DNA from: Dryocosmus kuriphilus
Lineage: Eukaryota > Arthropoda > Insecta > Hymenoptera > Cynipidae
Length of the DNA stretch: 64,000 nucleotides
Assembly: GCA_038277395.1 (NCBI GenBank)
Contig: CM076197.1
Location: forward strand, 33,239,348-33,303,347
Reading direction: 5' to 3'
Shown here: one piece after another, positions 43,740 to 55,366 of the stretch
How positions within the stretch are numbered: the stretch's first letter is position 1
Layout of the letters: every line of letters starts with the position of its first letter
The notes under the pieces: generated by a model
Databases searched by the model: none
Told to the model about the DNA's origin: nothing
What the model saw: the letters and a program-made list of their open reading frames with translations, nothing else
Position numbers and translations under genes: made by a program

Positions 43740-45098
43740 CGATGGGTCCTATAAGAAAGTACGTAACATACAGTGACGGCCAAAAACTACGTAACTCGCG
43801 CTGACAAATATAATCTACGCAACTTACAGTGACGAATAGAAAATACGCAACTCGCGGTAGCAGCTAAAAACTAAGTAAGTTAAAAAAATGAAATATTTCA
43901 GGAGACCGTGTTGAAAGTTTAATTAGTATTGACAATTCAAGGGTAATATTTTTTGAGATAATAAAGTGTTCCTAGGGATCCTATAATCTTCGCTAAATTG
44001 AATATTACCAGAACTTCATGTTTAAAACAGTTTAGTGATGTTTCTATATAATTGAAATAGTGTGGTGTTTGATATAACCTCAAATTTGTTCATTTGTTCC
44101 TACTTTAATATTATTTTACTGTAATATAATTATGTTTCCCATTATTAGATAATATTATACTATTTATTACTTAAGATCTTTATTAATTATTGTGTTACAT
44201 TGTTATTAGTAAATTAATATTTTAATTTAGTATGACGTGTTTAATATATTATTAGTGGAAGTTAAAATGTATAATTGAAATATTTATATTAATATTAAAT
44301 AAACACAGACATAGTTTGAAGAAAAAATTAATTTAATTTATTGCATAGTTCATAATACTCATAATACTTAGAAGGTATTTGTAACGCAACATTAGTTACT
44401 TTTATTAAACAGGTATAAGGTTGTTCTAAGGATGAACACATTTCTTTATCTATACAACAATAGTTACTTAAATATCTCTTTTCCTTACTCATTTTTTCAA
44501 TTAAATTACATAATTATTCCGTTTTTGTAAGCAAGTATTTTAGGTTACTTAGCTTCAAAGTTATTAACTGAATACTTACTTTCCAATGGAAGTCACAAAG
44601 CTGTCGACTTTCCTGTATCCTCACAAACTTCCATGTCAGGAAATTTTCGTCAATAATACCTCTTTATTTGTTAAAACACTTTACACTGCATAATATGTTA
44701 TTTTGAGGTTAAATTAATTATTATAATCAATGGAAGCAATCCTTAGCAACATTGGCGCCACAGTTAAGGTTAGAATTATTTTATCTGAGTTACGTACTTT
44801 CATCACGGAATCCACCAACGAAAACGAGTTACGTGGATTTCTTTTTTATTTATTAATGCGCTTTACATCAATGAATTATAAAAATTTAAGCATTTTTATT
44901 ACAGCTTTTAACACGCTCTAAAAGTTTTTGATAGTAACTCAAAATCCGAAAAAATGAAGTTACTTAGTTTTTAGCCGCTACCGCGAGTTGCGTATTTTCC
45001 ATTCGTCACTGTAAGTTGCGTAGATTATATTTGTCAGCGCGAGTTACGTAGTTTTTGGCCGCCACTGTAAGTTACGTACTTTCTTATAGGACCCATCG
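43740..45098 (+). mobile_element. 1359-bp foldback/MITE copy 1, TSD ATTT
   Basis: The termini CGATGGGTCCTATAAGAAAG (inverted at 45098) extend into ~145-bp inverted repeats holding several ACGYAACT motifs. ATTT flanks both sides (43736-43739, 45099-45102). The interior is AT-rich and lacks a gene. Copy 2 (47686-49038) is in reverse orientation. Confidence 0.9.
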
Positions 45099-45180
45099 AT
45101 TTGTTTCGTTGCTTCGTCACTTCTGCCACTAGGGGGCTACTGTTCTTAAAAAAATAATTCAATTTCTAAATACTGCGATC

Positions 45181-47342
45181 ATGATTGAGTTCGCAAAGAG
45201 GGAAATTCTACAACAGATTTTAAAGTCAGGAAATATTGACATAACCGTTCAGTACATGTTAACAAAATTAGATATTGATGTGAACAGTGTCTGCCAAGAA
45301 GAACTGAGTCGCCTTAAAATTTCTTTAAGAACTCTCCATTGCAAATACAATGGAAAATTCAATGCTGCAAAAAGAATGAAAGAAAGGTTTGAATTAAAAA
45401 ATGTAGAGTGGCTGAATTCAGAATTTAAGGCCGACTTAAATAAATTATTAGTAAAAGGAAACGTCGATAATGCTTCACATCCTGGTCTTCCAAGTGTCAA
45501 ATTTCATGATAGGCGCGATCGTTCGAAAAGACTAGAAATTGCAAAAATCAGTGCTGAGTTTCAGCATGATCCAGAGAAAATGATTATGGCTTGTCGTTAT
45601 GCCGCAAGGCGCTCTAAGGAAACTGATCTAAGTGCAGTTCTTGGAAAGGTCATTGAAAGTCTGGAACAGCCACGGAAAATTCGAAAATTGTTGGAGACAC
45701 CACAAATACAAAAAAAGACTGCTGAAGATGCTTTAGCATTCTTACTAGACAGTTCTATGTCCAAGAGTGTCTACACGAATATGCGTTTACAGTCAAAGAT
45801 ATCTGGAGCAGACATTTGGCCACCATATAATAATGTCAGGGAAAAATCAAGTCCGAATGCAGGCCACCAAAAGATTCAATTGCAATAAATGAAACCGTAG
45901 CAGAGGTGAGTCTTCAGTCGCTGTTAAATCATACAATCAAGAGAATAATTGAAGTTCAAGCAGAAGTAATATCTTCTCATTTCGAAGAGATCGATAGAAA
46001 AGAACTGGAAGTAGTTTTTATATGTTCATGGGGTTTTGACGGAAGCTCCGGTCATTCTGGATATAAGCAAATCTATCATTCTGTTTCTGAAGATGTAGAA
46101 ATGAAAGACGAAAATTTATTCTCTACCACCCTTATTCCACTGCGATTATCAACTTCGAATAATGTCATACTCTGGAATAACATGTCGTCTCAGTCGGCAA
46201 GGTTCTGTCGTCCTCTTAAACTACAACTTTCAAAAGAAACAAAAGAACTAATTTTGGAAGAAAAAAGCAATGTTGAAAATCAAATCGATAAGCTTCAAGT
46301 TTTCAAAGTATCACTAGACGCAGACCATCATATCTTAGTTAACTTTTCCTTACATTTGACTTTAATAGATGGAAAAGTTTTGAGCACAATCACAGGTACG
46401 AAGTCAATGCAAAGTTGTGCGATTTGTCATGCAACACCAAAGACATTTAACGATCTTTCGAATAAAGTGAAAGATATCTTTCTACCAGATACAAAATCTC
46501 TTCAGTACGGAATTAGTCCTCTTCATGCATGGATTCGACTTTTAGAGTGCTGTTTACACATTGCGTACAGACTAGGCGTGAGGGTCTGGCAAATGAGAAC
46601 TGAGATGCAGAAAAGTTCATTAAAAACACGAAAGAAGCAAATCCAGGAGACACTTTGGAACAAATTTGGGCTGAAAGTGGATATGCCGAAATCTGGCGGT
46701 TCTGGAACAACCAACGATGGTAATACAGCACGTAGAGCCTTCGGAAATCCTAAACTTTTCGCTGAATGTTTAGGACCTAATTGTCAGAAGGTTCGAAATT
46801 TTCAGACTATTCTAATTACACTTTCTTCGCATTTTCCGATCGATTCTAAAAAATTCGACAAATTAGCTTCTGCTACTACAAAAATTTATGTTGCGTATTA
46901 CTATTGGTTTCCTATGCCATCCACGCTTCACAAAATCCTAATCCACGGTTCTGAAATCATCAGCACAAGTGTACTCCCAGTAGGTATGCTTGGAGAGGAA
47001 GCATCTGAAACCCGAAATAAGCATTACAAAAATTTTAGGCAATCTCGTAGCAGAAAGTACAATCGCACGGTAACTCTGGAAGACGTTTTTTACAGAGTTA
47101 TGGATACATCAGATCCTAAAATATCTACCAAAAATCTTTGATGGCGCATTCAACACAAAAAAGCATTATCAATCCCTAAAGAGGTGAGTAACTTACTTTT
47201 AACTCTTGAAAGAGACACAATGTGCACCTCAGATGATGATAAAAATGATGAGGAAGAGTCTGACCTGATGGTTACTTCCGAAACTCTAGCTCAGTTAGAT
47301 GAAATAGAATTATCAGATGACGAAGATCATTTCGATTACTGA
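45181..47342 (+). pseudogene. RAG1/Transib-family transposase
   Basis: The N-terminal part (45181-45888) has an EDALAFLLDSSMSKSVY and ADIWPPYNNVRE segment typical of Transib-like proteins. A one-base shift in an A-run near 45845 leads to the catalytic part. Counting from 45906, Asp45 (WGFDGSSGHS), Asp155 (LIDGKV), Cys171/Cys174 (CAIC), His342/His347 (HKILIH) and Glu368 (EASETRNK) match mouse RAG1 D600, D708, C727/C730, H937/H942 and E962. Spacings are similar (110 vs 108; 21 vs 20 from the last His to Glu). TTNDGNTARRAF matches the RAG1 GNFARK region. An in-frame TGA (47139-47141) precedes an acidic tail to TGA 47340-47342. This copy is lightly broken. Transposon ends were not identified. Confidence 0.85.
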
Positions 47343-47390
47343 GAGTTTAAAGGTATTGTTTCGAAAATACCTGCATTCATGGTCTTGTTA

Positions 47391-47520
47391 TATTTATTTG
47401 TTTGTGAGAGGCGAGGGGGACTCACTTTAGAAAGCACCCCGACTTTATTTATTATATTTAAAAATATTTGTTTGTGAGAGGCGAGGGGACTCACTTTAGA
47501 AAAACCCCGATTTTATATCC
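47391..47520. repeat. ~74-bp tandem duplication 3' of the transposase
   Basis: TTTGTGAGAGGCGAGGGG, ACTCACTTTAGAAA and ACCCCGA occur at about 47398 and again at 47470, with one length change in the G run. Confidence 0.85.
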
Positions 47521-47685
47521 TAACTGCTTTTTTTCTGTTTTTATTTGTTCGCTAATTTCATTTGTTACATGTGGGGCCTTAAATCGCACTGTCACCTCCT
47601 CGTGGTAGGCCCTGGAAACTACGACTTATGTAGGCTAATTACAGGCGATGAATTATTGTTGGCATTGTAAACTGATTAACTAAAT

Positions 47686-49038
47686 CGATGGGTCCTATAA
47701 GAAAGTACGTAACTTACAGTGACGGCCAAAAACTACGTAACTCGCGCTGACAAATATAATCTACGCAACTTACAGTGACGAGTAGAAAATACGCAACTCG
47801 CGGTAGCGGCTAAAAACTAAGTAACTTCATTTTTTCGGATTTTGAGTTGCTATCAAAAACTTTTAGAGCGTGTTAAAAGCTGTAATAAAAATGCTTTAAA
47901 TTTTATAATTCATTGATGTAAAGCGCATTTATAAATAAAAAAGAAATCCACGTAACTCGTTTTCGTTGGTGGATTCCGTGATGAAAGTACGTAACTCAGA
48001 TAAAATAATTCTAACCTTAACTGTGGCGCCAATGTTGCTAAGGACTGCTTCCATTGATTATAATAATTAATTTAACCTCAAAATAACATATTTTGCAGTG
48101 AAAAGTGTTTTAACAAATAAAGAGGTATTATTGACGAAAATTTCCTGACATGGAATTTTGTGAGGATACAGGAAAGTCGACAGCTTTGTCACTTCCATTG
48201 GAAAGTAAGTGTTCAGTTAATAACTTAGAAGTTAAGTAACCTAAAATACTTGCTTACAAAAACGGAATAATTATGTAATTTAATTGAAAAAATGAGTAAG
48301 GAAAAGAGATATTTAAGTAACTATTGTTGTATAGATAAAGAAATGTGTTCATCCTTAGAACAACCTTATACCTGTTCAATAAAAGTAACTAATGTTGCGT
48401 TACAAATACCTTCTAAGTATTATGAGTATTATGAACTATGCAATAAATTAATGTTTTCTTCAAACTATGTCTGTGTTTATTTAATATTAATATAAATATT
48501 TCAATTATACATTTTAACTTCTACTAATAATATATTAAACACGTCATACTAAATTAAAATATTAATTTACTAATAACAATGTAACACAATAATTAATAAA
48601 GATATTAAGTAATAAATAATATAATATTATCTAATAATGGGAAACATAATTATATTACAGTAAAATAATATTAAAGTAGGAACAAATTAACAAATTTGAG
48701 GTTATATCAAACACCACACTATTTCAATTACATAAAAACATCATTAAACTGTTTTAAACATAAAGTTCTGGTAATATTCAATTTAGCGAAGATTATAGGA
48801 TCCCTAGGAACACTTTATTATCTCAAAAAATATTACCCTTGAATTGTCAATACTAATTAAACTTTCAACACGGTCTCCTAAAATATTTCATTTTTTAACT
48901 TACTTAGTTTTTAGCTGCTACCGCGAGTTGCGTATTTTCTATTCGTCACTGTAAGTTGCGTAGATTATATTTGTCAGCGCGAGTTACGTAGTTTTTGGCC
49001 GTCACTGTAAGTTACGTACTTTCTTATAGGACCCATCG
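47686..49038 (-). mobile_element. 1353-bp foldback/MITE copy 2, TSD AAAT
   Basis: This is the reverse complement of the element at 43740-45098 with few differences. AAAT flanks both ends (47682-47685, 49039-49042). The frame at 48292-48495 is a chance frame in it. Confidence 0.9.
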
Positions 49039-49074
49039 AAATGTACGTCTACAATAGGTTAGAAATCAGAGCTT

Positions 49075-49680
49075 TAAAATTATGGCCACCAATTTGGATC
49101 GGGCATTTAAAAATTCCTAGCTTTGACATCAAATTCAAAATCAGCGACCCCAAAAACCCCCTTATACCAAGTTTCATACATATATAAAAAATTTGTTTAA
49201 ATTTCTGCCACCATTTTGGGTCCACGATTTTTAAATTTACCATTTTAGACCTAAAATTCAAGGCCAGCGACCACAAAAACCCCCTTATACCAAGTTTCAT
49301 ACATATATAAAAAATTTGTTAAAATTTCGGCCGCCATTTTAAGTCCGCCATTTTGAATTTACCATTTTAGACATAACATAAAATTCGAGTTCAGCGACCC
49401 CAAAAACCCCCTTATACCAAGTTTCATACATATATAAAAGATTTGTTAAAATTTCGGCCGCCATTTTAAGTCCGCCATTTTGAATTTACCATTTTAGACA
49501 TAAAATTCGAGTTCAGCGACCCCAAAAACCCCCTTATACCAAGTTTCATACATATATAAAAGATTTGTTAAAATTTCGGCCGCCATTTTGGCTCCGCCAT
49601 TTTGAATTTACCATTTTAGACATAAAATTCTAGTTCAGCGACCCCAAAAACCCTCTTATACCAAGCTTCATGCAAATCCG
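49075..49680. repeat. 122-127-bp tandem repeat, ~5 copies
   Basis: Units contain CCCCTTATACCAAGTTTCAT and AAATTTCGGCCGCCATTTT. The CTTATA landmark falls at about 49161, 49284, 49411, 49533 and 49655. The first unit is most diverged, the middle ones nearly identical. Confidence 0.9.
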
Positions 49681-49689
49681 ACGATTTCT

Positions 49690-50430
49690 TGAATATCGTC
49701 TAATATTTATATCCGATTCCTATCCGATTTGTATCTGGATCTGCAAAATACTTCTATCCGATTCCTATCCGGCTCCTAACCGAATTCTATCCGGTTTATT
49801 TTTTATGTTTCTATCCGATTTCTATCCGATTTTTGTCCCCGATTTGTATCCGACTCCTAACCGGTGTCTATCCGGCATGGTATAATATTTATATCCGGTT
49901 TCTATAGGGGTCTTATCCGGTTCTTCAAAATACTTATACCCGGTACATATATGTGCTGTGAAAGCACCAAAAAAAGGATCGATGACGATCAAACAGATGT
50001 ATTGGATACATCTTTTCAATATAACAATGGTGAAAAATTGTGGCTAACTTATAACTCCGACGATCGATTCCTATTGTGAGACAATAATCCCTGCGATCCT
50101 AGCGGAAGTGTCCTGAACTACCAAGACAATCACGAGCGTCAAGACCCTTATAGGAATCGGATAGAAAACGGATAAAAATGAACTTTGGATTTTTTTAAAT
50201 ATTTAATTTGAGGTTCCATTTATCGGATAGAAACCGGATAGGGCCGGAATGAATATTTTCACTATATATTTTTTGATCCTCTTTCTAGGATAGGAACCGG
50301 ATACAACCGGATAGATTCCGAAATTATGTATCTGAGACCGGATAGAAACCGGATACAGCCAGATAAAAAGCAAATTTTTCCTGTTCGGTTTGTTTCCGGT
50401 TTTTATCCGATTTCTATATGTTTTCTTTCC
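49690..50430. repeat. inverted clusters of TATCCGGTTTCTATCCG motifs
   Basis: From 49700 to 49960 the motif ATCCGRTTYCTATCCG recurs more than eight times. From 50150 to 50370 its reverse complement (CGGATAGAAACCGGATA) recurs. This mirror arrangement around ~200 bp of other DNA suggests the subterminal regions of a non-autonomous transposon or a large foldback. Confidence 0.75.
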
Positions 50431-50699
50431 GATATTTTTAGTAGGGATGCCACTTTTACCGGTCTCCTGGCCCACTGTGCGTTGCAGCCTACCTGCTTTG
50501 TTGTACAAAAGACGTCTACACAGATAAAGATTTGTAGGTATCAACCTATTTAAAGTGAAAGGGACCCCTCTAAATTTACTTTTGGGGCTTTTGAAAACCT
50601 GTGAAAACTTGAAAATTTATTCCCGAGTATTTTCAGAGTATTTTGTTCAGAATTATATCTTTCAAGTATAAATAGAAAATTTTAGTCTTTTATTGTTAA

Positions 50700-51850
50700 A
50701 TATTTCCTCTTTTTACATTCTCATCTCAATGAGAAGGTATTAGTTTTATGTGAAAACTGACTTTCGCGGATTTCATGAAATCTCGACGTTTCGTGACCCC
50801 CTGAATCCGAAAAAACATGTTTTACGACGGTGTCTGTTGTCGTTGTCGTCTGTTCGCACGATAACTTTCGAAGGACTAATCGGATTGGATTACGCTTTGG
50901 CATACTTCTTTAAAGCGTAAAAAATAAGGACGAGTTCCCTAACCAGCGGGTTTTGACCAGTGGTTATGGATTTATCCATCAAAAACGGTTTTCACAAAAT
51001 CAAAAAATCCATTTTCTGGCTAAACTATGTGAAATACAAAAAAAAACGGTAGAAAATAAAATTCTTCAACTCAAAAAAGTCTACAAATTTTGTTATAACC
51101 ATTTTTTGATAAAGTTCACGGCTTTTATTTTAATCGAGAAAACGTTATTAAAAATAAGAAACTGCGGTTTCTTGACAAAATATTCACGATACGAAAAAAA
51201 TGATAATTAACAAAGTTATTCAGCTTAGAAATATCTACAAATTTTGTATTAACCATTTTTTGATAAAATGCACGGTTTTTGTTTTAATCGAGAAAACGTT
51301 ATTAAAAATCAAAAATTCAAATTTCCTGCCAAACTATGTAAGACACGAACAAAATGATAATAAACAAAGTTGTTTAACTCAAAAAGATCTATAAATTTTT
51401 TTCTCTTTCATTTTTTTGTAAAAATGTATATTTTTTGAGATATTCGCGAAATATTTCATTAAATACAAACAAATTCAATTTTCAGAAAATCTATGCGAGA
51501 TACGAGAAAATATTAACAAGGGGAATTGTTCACCTTGGAAAGAACTACAAAATTTATTCATAAGACTCGGCGGTTTATTTTGAAGAATCGAAACCCTGCA
51601 TTGTGAAAATTTGGAAAATCACAAAAAAACTTTACCAATTTACAATGTGTTTAAAAAAACCTTAATAATTGTCGAGCGCGGAGCGCGAGTGTCATGATGG
51701 GAATGTATTCCTTAAGGTCGATAGAGCCTTAAGTAAAATAATTTTTTTTGTAATTTTTAATAAAAAATTCAAATTTAGTAATCTCATTGAAAGTAGGTGT
51801 TTTGAAATTTTAAGACCCAAGTAACGAATACCGAGCACGATGTGCAAGGA
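50700..51850. repeat. satellite unit (1.2-kb family), diverged copy
   Basis: It follows the array order from TTTTACATTCTCATCTCAAT and ACTTTCGCGGATTTCATG through three ATCTACAAATTTTGT submodules to GCGAGTGTCATGATGGGAAT. The GTC array is reduced to a few repeats. Confidence 0.85.
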
Positions 51851-52162
51851 CCAAAAATATCTGATCAATTTTGAACGGTTCGAACTTTTTTATCCATTTT
51901 TTATCCTATAAATAATTGAACAATCTGTAAACATTTACGCACCCAGAATTCGAAACATATTGCTAAATCTTAAAAGGTTTTAATTTACAAATTTTCAAAA
52001 ACTATTATATTTCAATTCCATATAATTTTTCTTCCAAATTTCAAGGGTTGAATTCTAATCGCTTTCAGTGGTAAATTATACAATTTTGAAGACCTTGAAA
52101 TCAAAATTATTCATCTTAGAGTGGTATCAATTACAAGCTGGTTGTGTTTAAAAACAAAATTG

Positions 52163-52634
52163 CACTGTAAAAAATGTCGGGAATTCTCCCGAAAACTTCT
52201 TAGGGAATATAAATATATAATTGTAGGGAAAATTCCCAAAAATTTGGGTAATTGAACAATATCTACAATTTTATAGGGAATTTTCCCAAATCATTCGGGA
52301 ATTTATCCGAAAAATTAGGGAATATTCCATACATATTTGTGAATTGAAAAATCCCTAAAATATACATATTGGGAATTTTCCAAAAAGTCTTTGATTTTAC
52401 ATATAAGTTAACTAAAGATTATTACTATTGGTCTAGTGGAATGTTAAATCGAAAAATGTTTGGTTATTTTCCCTAAAAAACCTTTGGGAAAATTCCCGAA
52501 AAATGTTTGAGAATTTTCCCTACAAAATCTTTGGGAAAATTCCCGAAAAGGTTTGGGAATTTTCCCTACAAAATGTTTGGGAAATGAGCGTCCCAAACAT
52601 TTTCAGGAATTTTCCCGAAAATTTTTTTACAGTG
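52163..52634. mobile_element. CACTG-ended MITE with TTTTCCCGAAAA repeats
   Basis: The termini are CACTGTAAAAAA (52163) and TTTTTTTACAGTG (ending 52634). TG occurs on both sides (52161-52162, 52635-52636). The interior contains about ten GGGAAAATTCCCGAAAA-type palindromes. CACTG ends recall CMC-type transposons. No coding capacity. Confidence 0.75.
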
Positions 52635-52639
52635 TGTTC

Positions 52640-54965
52640 AATGTCAAATGTTTTAATTTTTAATGTGTCTTCAAGTTTATAATCTTTCTATTTCAAACAT
52701 GCTCTTGCTTTACTTTTGAATTTAGTTTTAAACTGAAAAAGTTTTCTGTTTGAAGGAGTTCGTTAAAATTCAAATTTGGGAAATCATTTATAAAAGAAAT
52801 ATTAGACATAATTATAGTATATATTTTCAGAATATTTTTGAAGTATACATAATTATATATCCCTAAATCAGATTTATAAGCGAGCGACTAATTTACTTTA
52901 GTAAAAATTGAATTGCTAGTCATTTTTAACTAAAACTTTAGTGAAAATTTAAAAACTTTTGAGAAAATAATGAAATATAACTAATTTATAAGCACAAAAT
53001 GTTCACCAAAGTAAACTAGTGACTTACTTTTCACTAATCAGATTAAGATAGACTACTTTCATAATTAGAAAAAATTATTTTTGACTCTTAATTTGTATGA
53101 CTTTGTTCTATGTTGAAAAATTGGCAGCATCCAGAAAAAAATTATAATACAATTTTGTTAATAGGTACATTATGTATATTCATAACTTATAAGAATACAT
53201 TGCAATATTGACTTTTTTCGCAATACCTTCTTCAAGAATTTACAAAACTACTTCATCTTGGGGTCGTTGGGCGCAAAATTTTGACATCTTCTTATGTTAA
53301 TTTTTTGGGAAAGTGTTACTTTACGTACTATAAAAATTACGATATTTTATGCAACTAAAGAGAAATAGGTCGTCTGATATATTTCGGCCGGTATTGTACT
53401 TTCACTATGAAAAGTATCACTCTTATGGCAGTTCGGAATCGGTATTTTTTTGGAATTGAATAGCATACACTATACATTATATTTTTACCCATGTTTGAAT
53501 GCTTTAATTATTTTTTTTCAATTTTTTGCATAAAAACTGTAGAGTCGGGCATAATTTGGAAATTTCAATATGATAATTTCACGATAGATATAACCATTGA
53601 GTGATTTAAGTAATTGGTAATAAAATACAAATTTGTATTCACTTAATTGTTTAATGAATGTTATGAAAACAAAAGTGTCTATTCATCCAACTTTTTCGAC
53701 AAATAGCCCAGGCGGGATGAGCACCTCCCCTTCCCCCGTGGAGTTCTGCAAATCAGCTTTGTAAAATTTTTGCTATTTGACTTAAAAATCTGGAAGACTA
53801 GCCAAAAATTGTTCAAAAATGGTCTCCTAGATGTATATACCATTCGACGCAGAATTTTACGAAACGTATGAATCCATAAAGTCTCAGAAAAGTATTTTTG
53901 GTAATTTTTTTAAAAACTTATAGAAATTAGTATATGTGTCCCTGACTGCCTTGAAATTTCTAACATCTAAACCTAAGGATCTCAAAACAAATCGCAAGAA
54001 ATTATATGACCTTGAACCTTCAGAATGACAATGGCAATATCTGCCGTTAGCAGCAGGATTAAATCTACGCAGGTATGTAAAGATTTACAGGTATTCCAGG
54101 CAAGAGACAATTCTGAAGACACTTTTGGGTCGCTTGAAAACTTCAAAATTCTATCATGAAGTTCAGAATATTATCCCTTTCAAATATGCATCGCAAATTT
54201 TATCTTTTATTATATTCTCTATAATCTATATATGGTTGTTTGCGTTCTGAAACCAACCGCAGGATCTTATACATGATAATATACGTAAAAATAATTGATC
54301 AAGATATTGAAATATATGTTTGAAACTCTCCATTCATTAAAATATTTAATAAACCTCGAGTAAACACTGCAAAATTAAATATATCGTATACATTATAAAT
54401 TTAGAAATGTAAAAATTTTTAGATTACAGTCGAAGTTTAAAAAGATAATAACCTGTTTTTTTATGATGGCTTCAATTCTGTTAACTTTGTAGCACAAAAT
54501 AATTTTTTTTACTTTACTTGTATTTTTAAAACCAGATAAAACGTATAATAAACTCGCAAACAAGGCAAATATGAATTCAGAATTATTCGCTGTTATAATT
54601 AGTTACCAAATTTTTAATTTAATTAGAATAATTGGTTAAAAATAATAAATAGGAAATAAAATCCATTAAAATTAATGAAAATTAAAGTTAAAAATATATG
54701 TACATATTTTTAATATACTTTGATGAGTTATTTTAATAAAAAGTATAACATTATAAATATTAAATACTTTTAAATGTATTTTTACAATATATTTGTTATA
54801 AAAAGAATGAATTGAATAAAAAATCATTCCAAATGTACAAAAGTTATCATCACCAATGGTAAATAGCTGTTTTCAATAGTTACCTATATAGTTATACAGG
54901 TATACCGACAAAAACGTGTACATTTCTAGCTAGTTCCAAGGTGCACCTGACTAGGTAGCGCTCGA
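52640..54965. other. AT-rich stretch, no gene recognised
   Basis: I see no credible frame, RNA or terminal repeats. A short GC-richer patch at 53708-53750 (GGCGGGATGAGCACC) is isolated. Confidence 0.5.
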
Positions 54966-54970
54966 ATCAC

Positions 54971-55366
54971 TGTAATGTGGGGGTTCAGGCATGGGTTATT
55001 TCACGAGCGACTTTCTACCTTCAATATTGTACACTCCATGGCTGAACCGTTTGTCCACGGTCATGAGCACGACGTCATATCCGACTACGTATTTCCGCCC
55101 GCACCGATCTAGCTTGTCGGCGGCAGTATCCGCCATGTCTCTAACACTTCTCTCTGTACTCCCGACCGGTTCGGTCGATACCGCCTGTACACCAATCTCG
55201 AGCCGCGTCATGCGGTTGTGTGAAATAAAGCAGTTATTGTAACCATTTGAATCGACTTGTGTTCTTTGTTGGTGGGTTGAGTACTTCCCCTGTAATGTGA
55301 ATCAATGGAGTCAGATTCGACCATGGTAACCTAACCGTCAAACTGGGAACCGACTCAACCTCCACA
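54971..55366 (+). mobile_element. 5' LTR of a plus-strand Gypsy element
   Basis: It starts TGTAATGTGGGGGTTCAG and ends CAACCTCCACA, 396 bp, with AATAAA near 55226. One base later comes TGGTGACCCCGATTCGC, which has the form of a primer binding site (tRNA not assigned). A leader and a gag gene follow on the same strand. Confidence 0.7.

Noticed and set aside
43736..49042. One compound transposon carrying the RAG1/Transib-like gene
   Set aside because: The outer flanks are ATTT and AAAT rather than a direct match, and each copy has its own duplication.
49075..49680. Possible CRISPR-like array
   Set aside because: This is a plain 122-127-bp tandem repeat without spacers.
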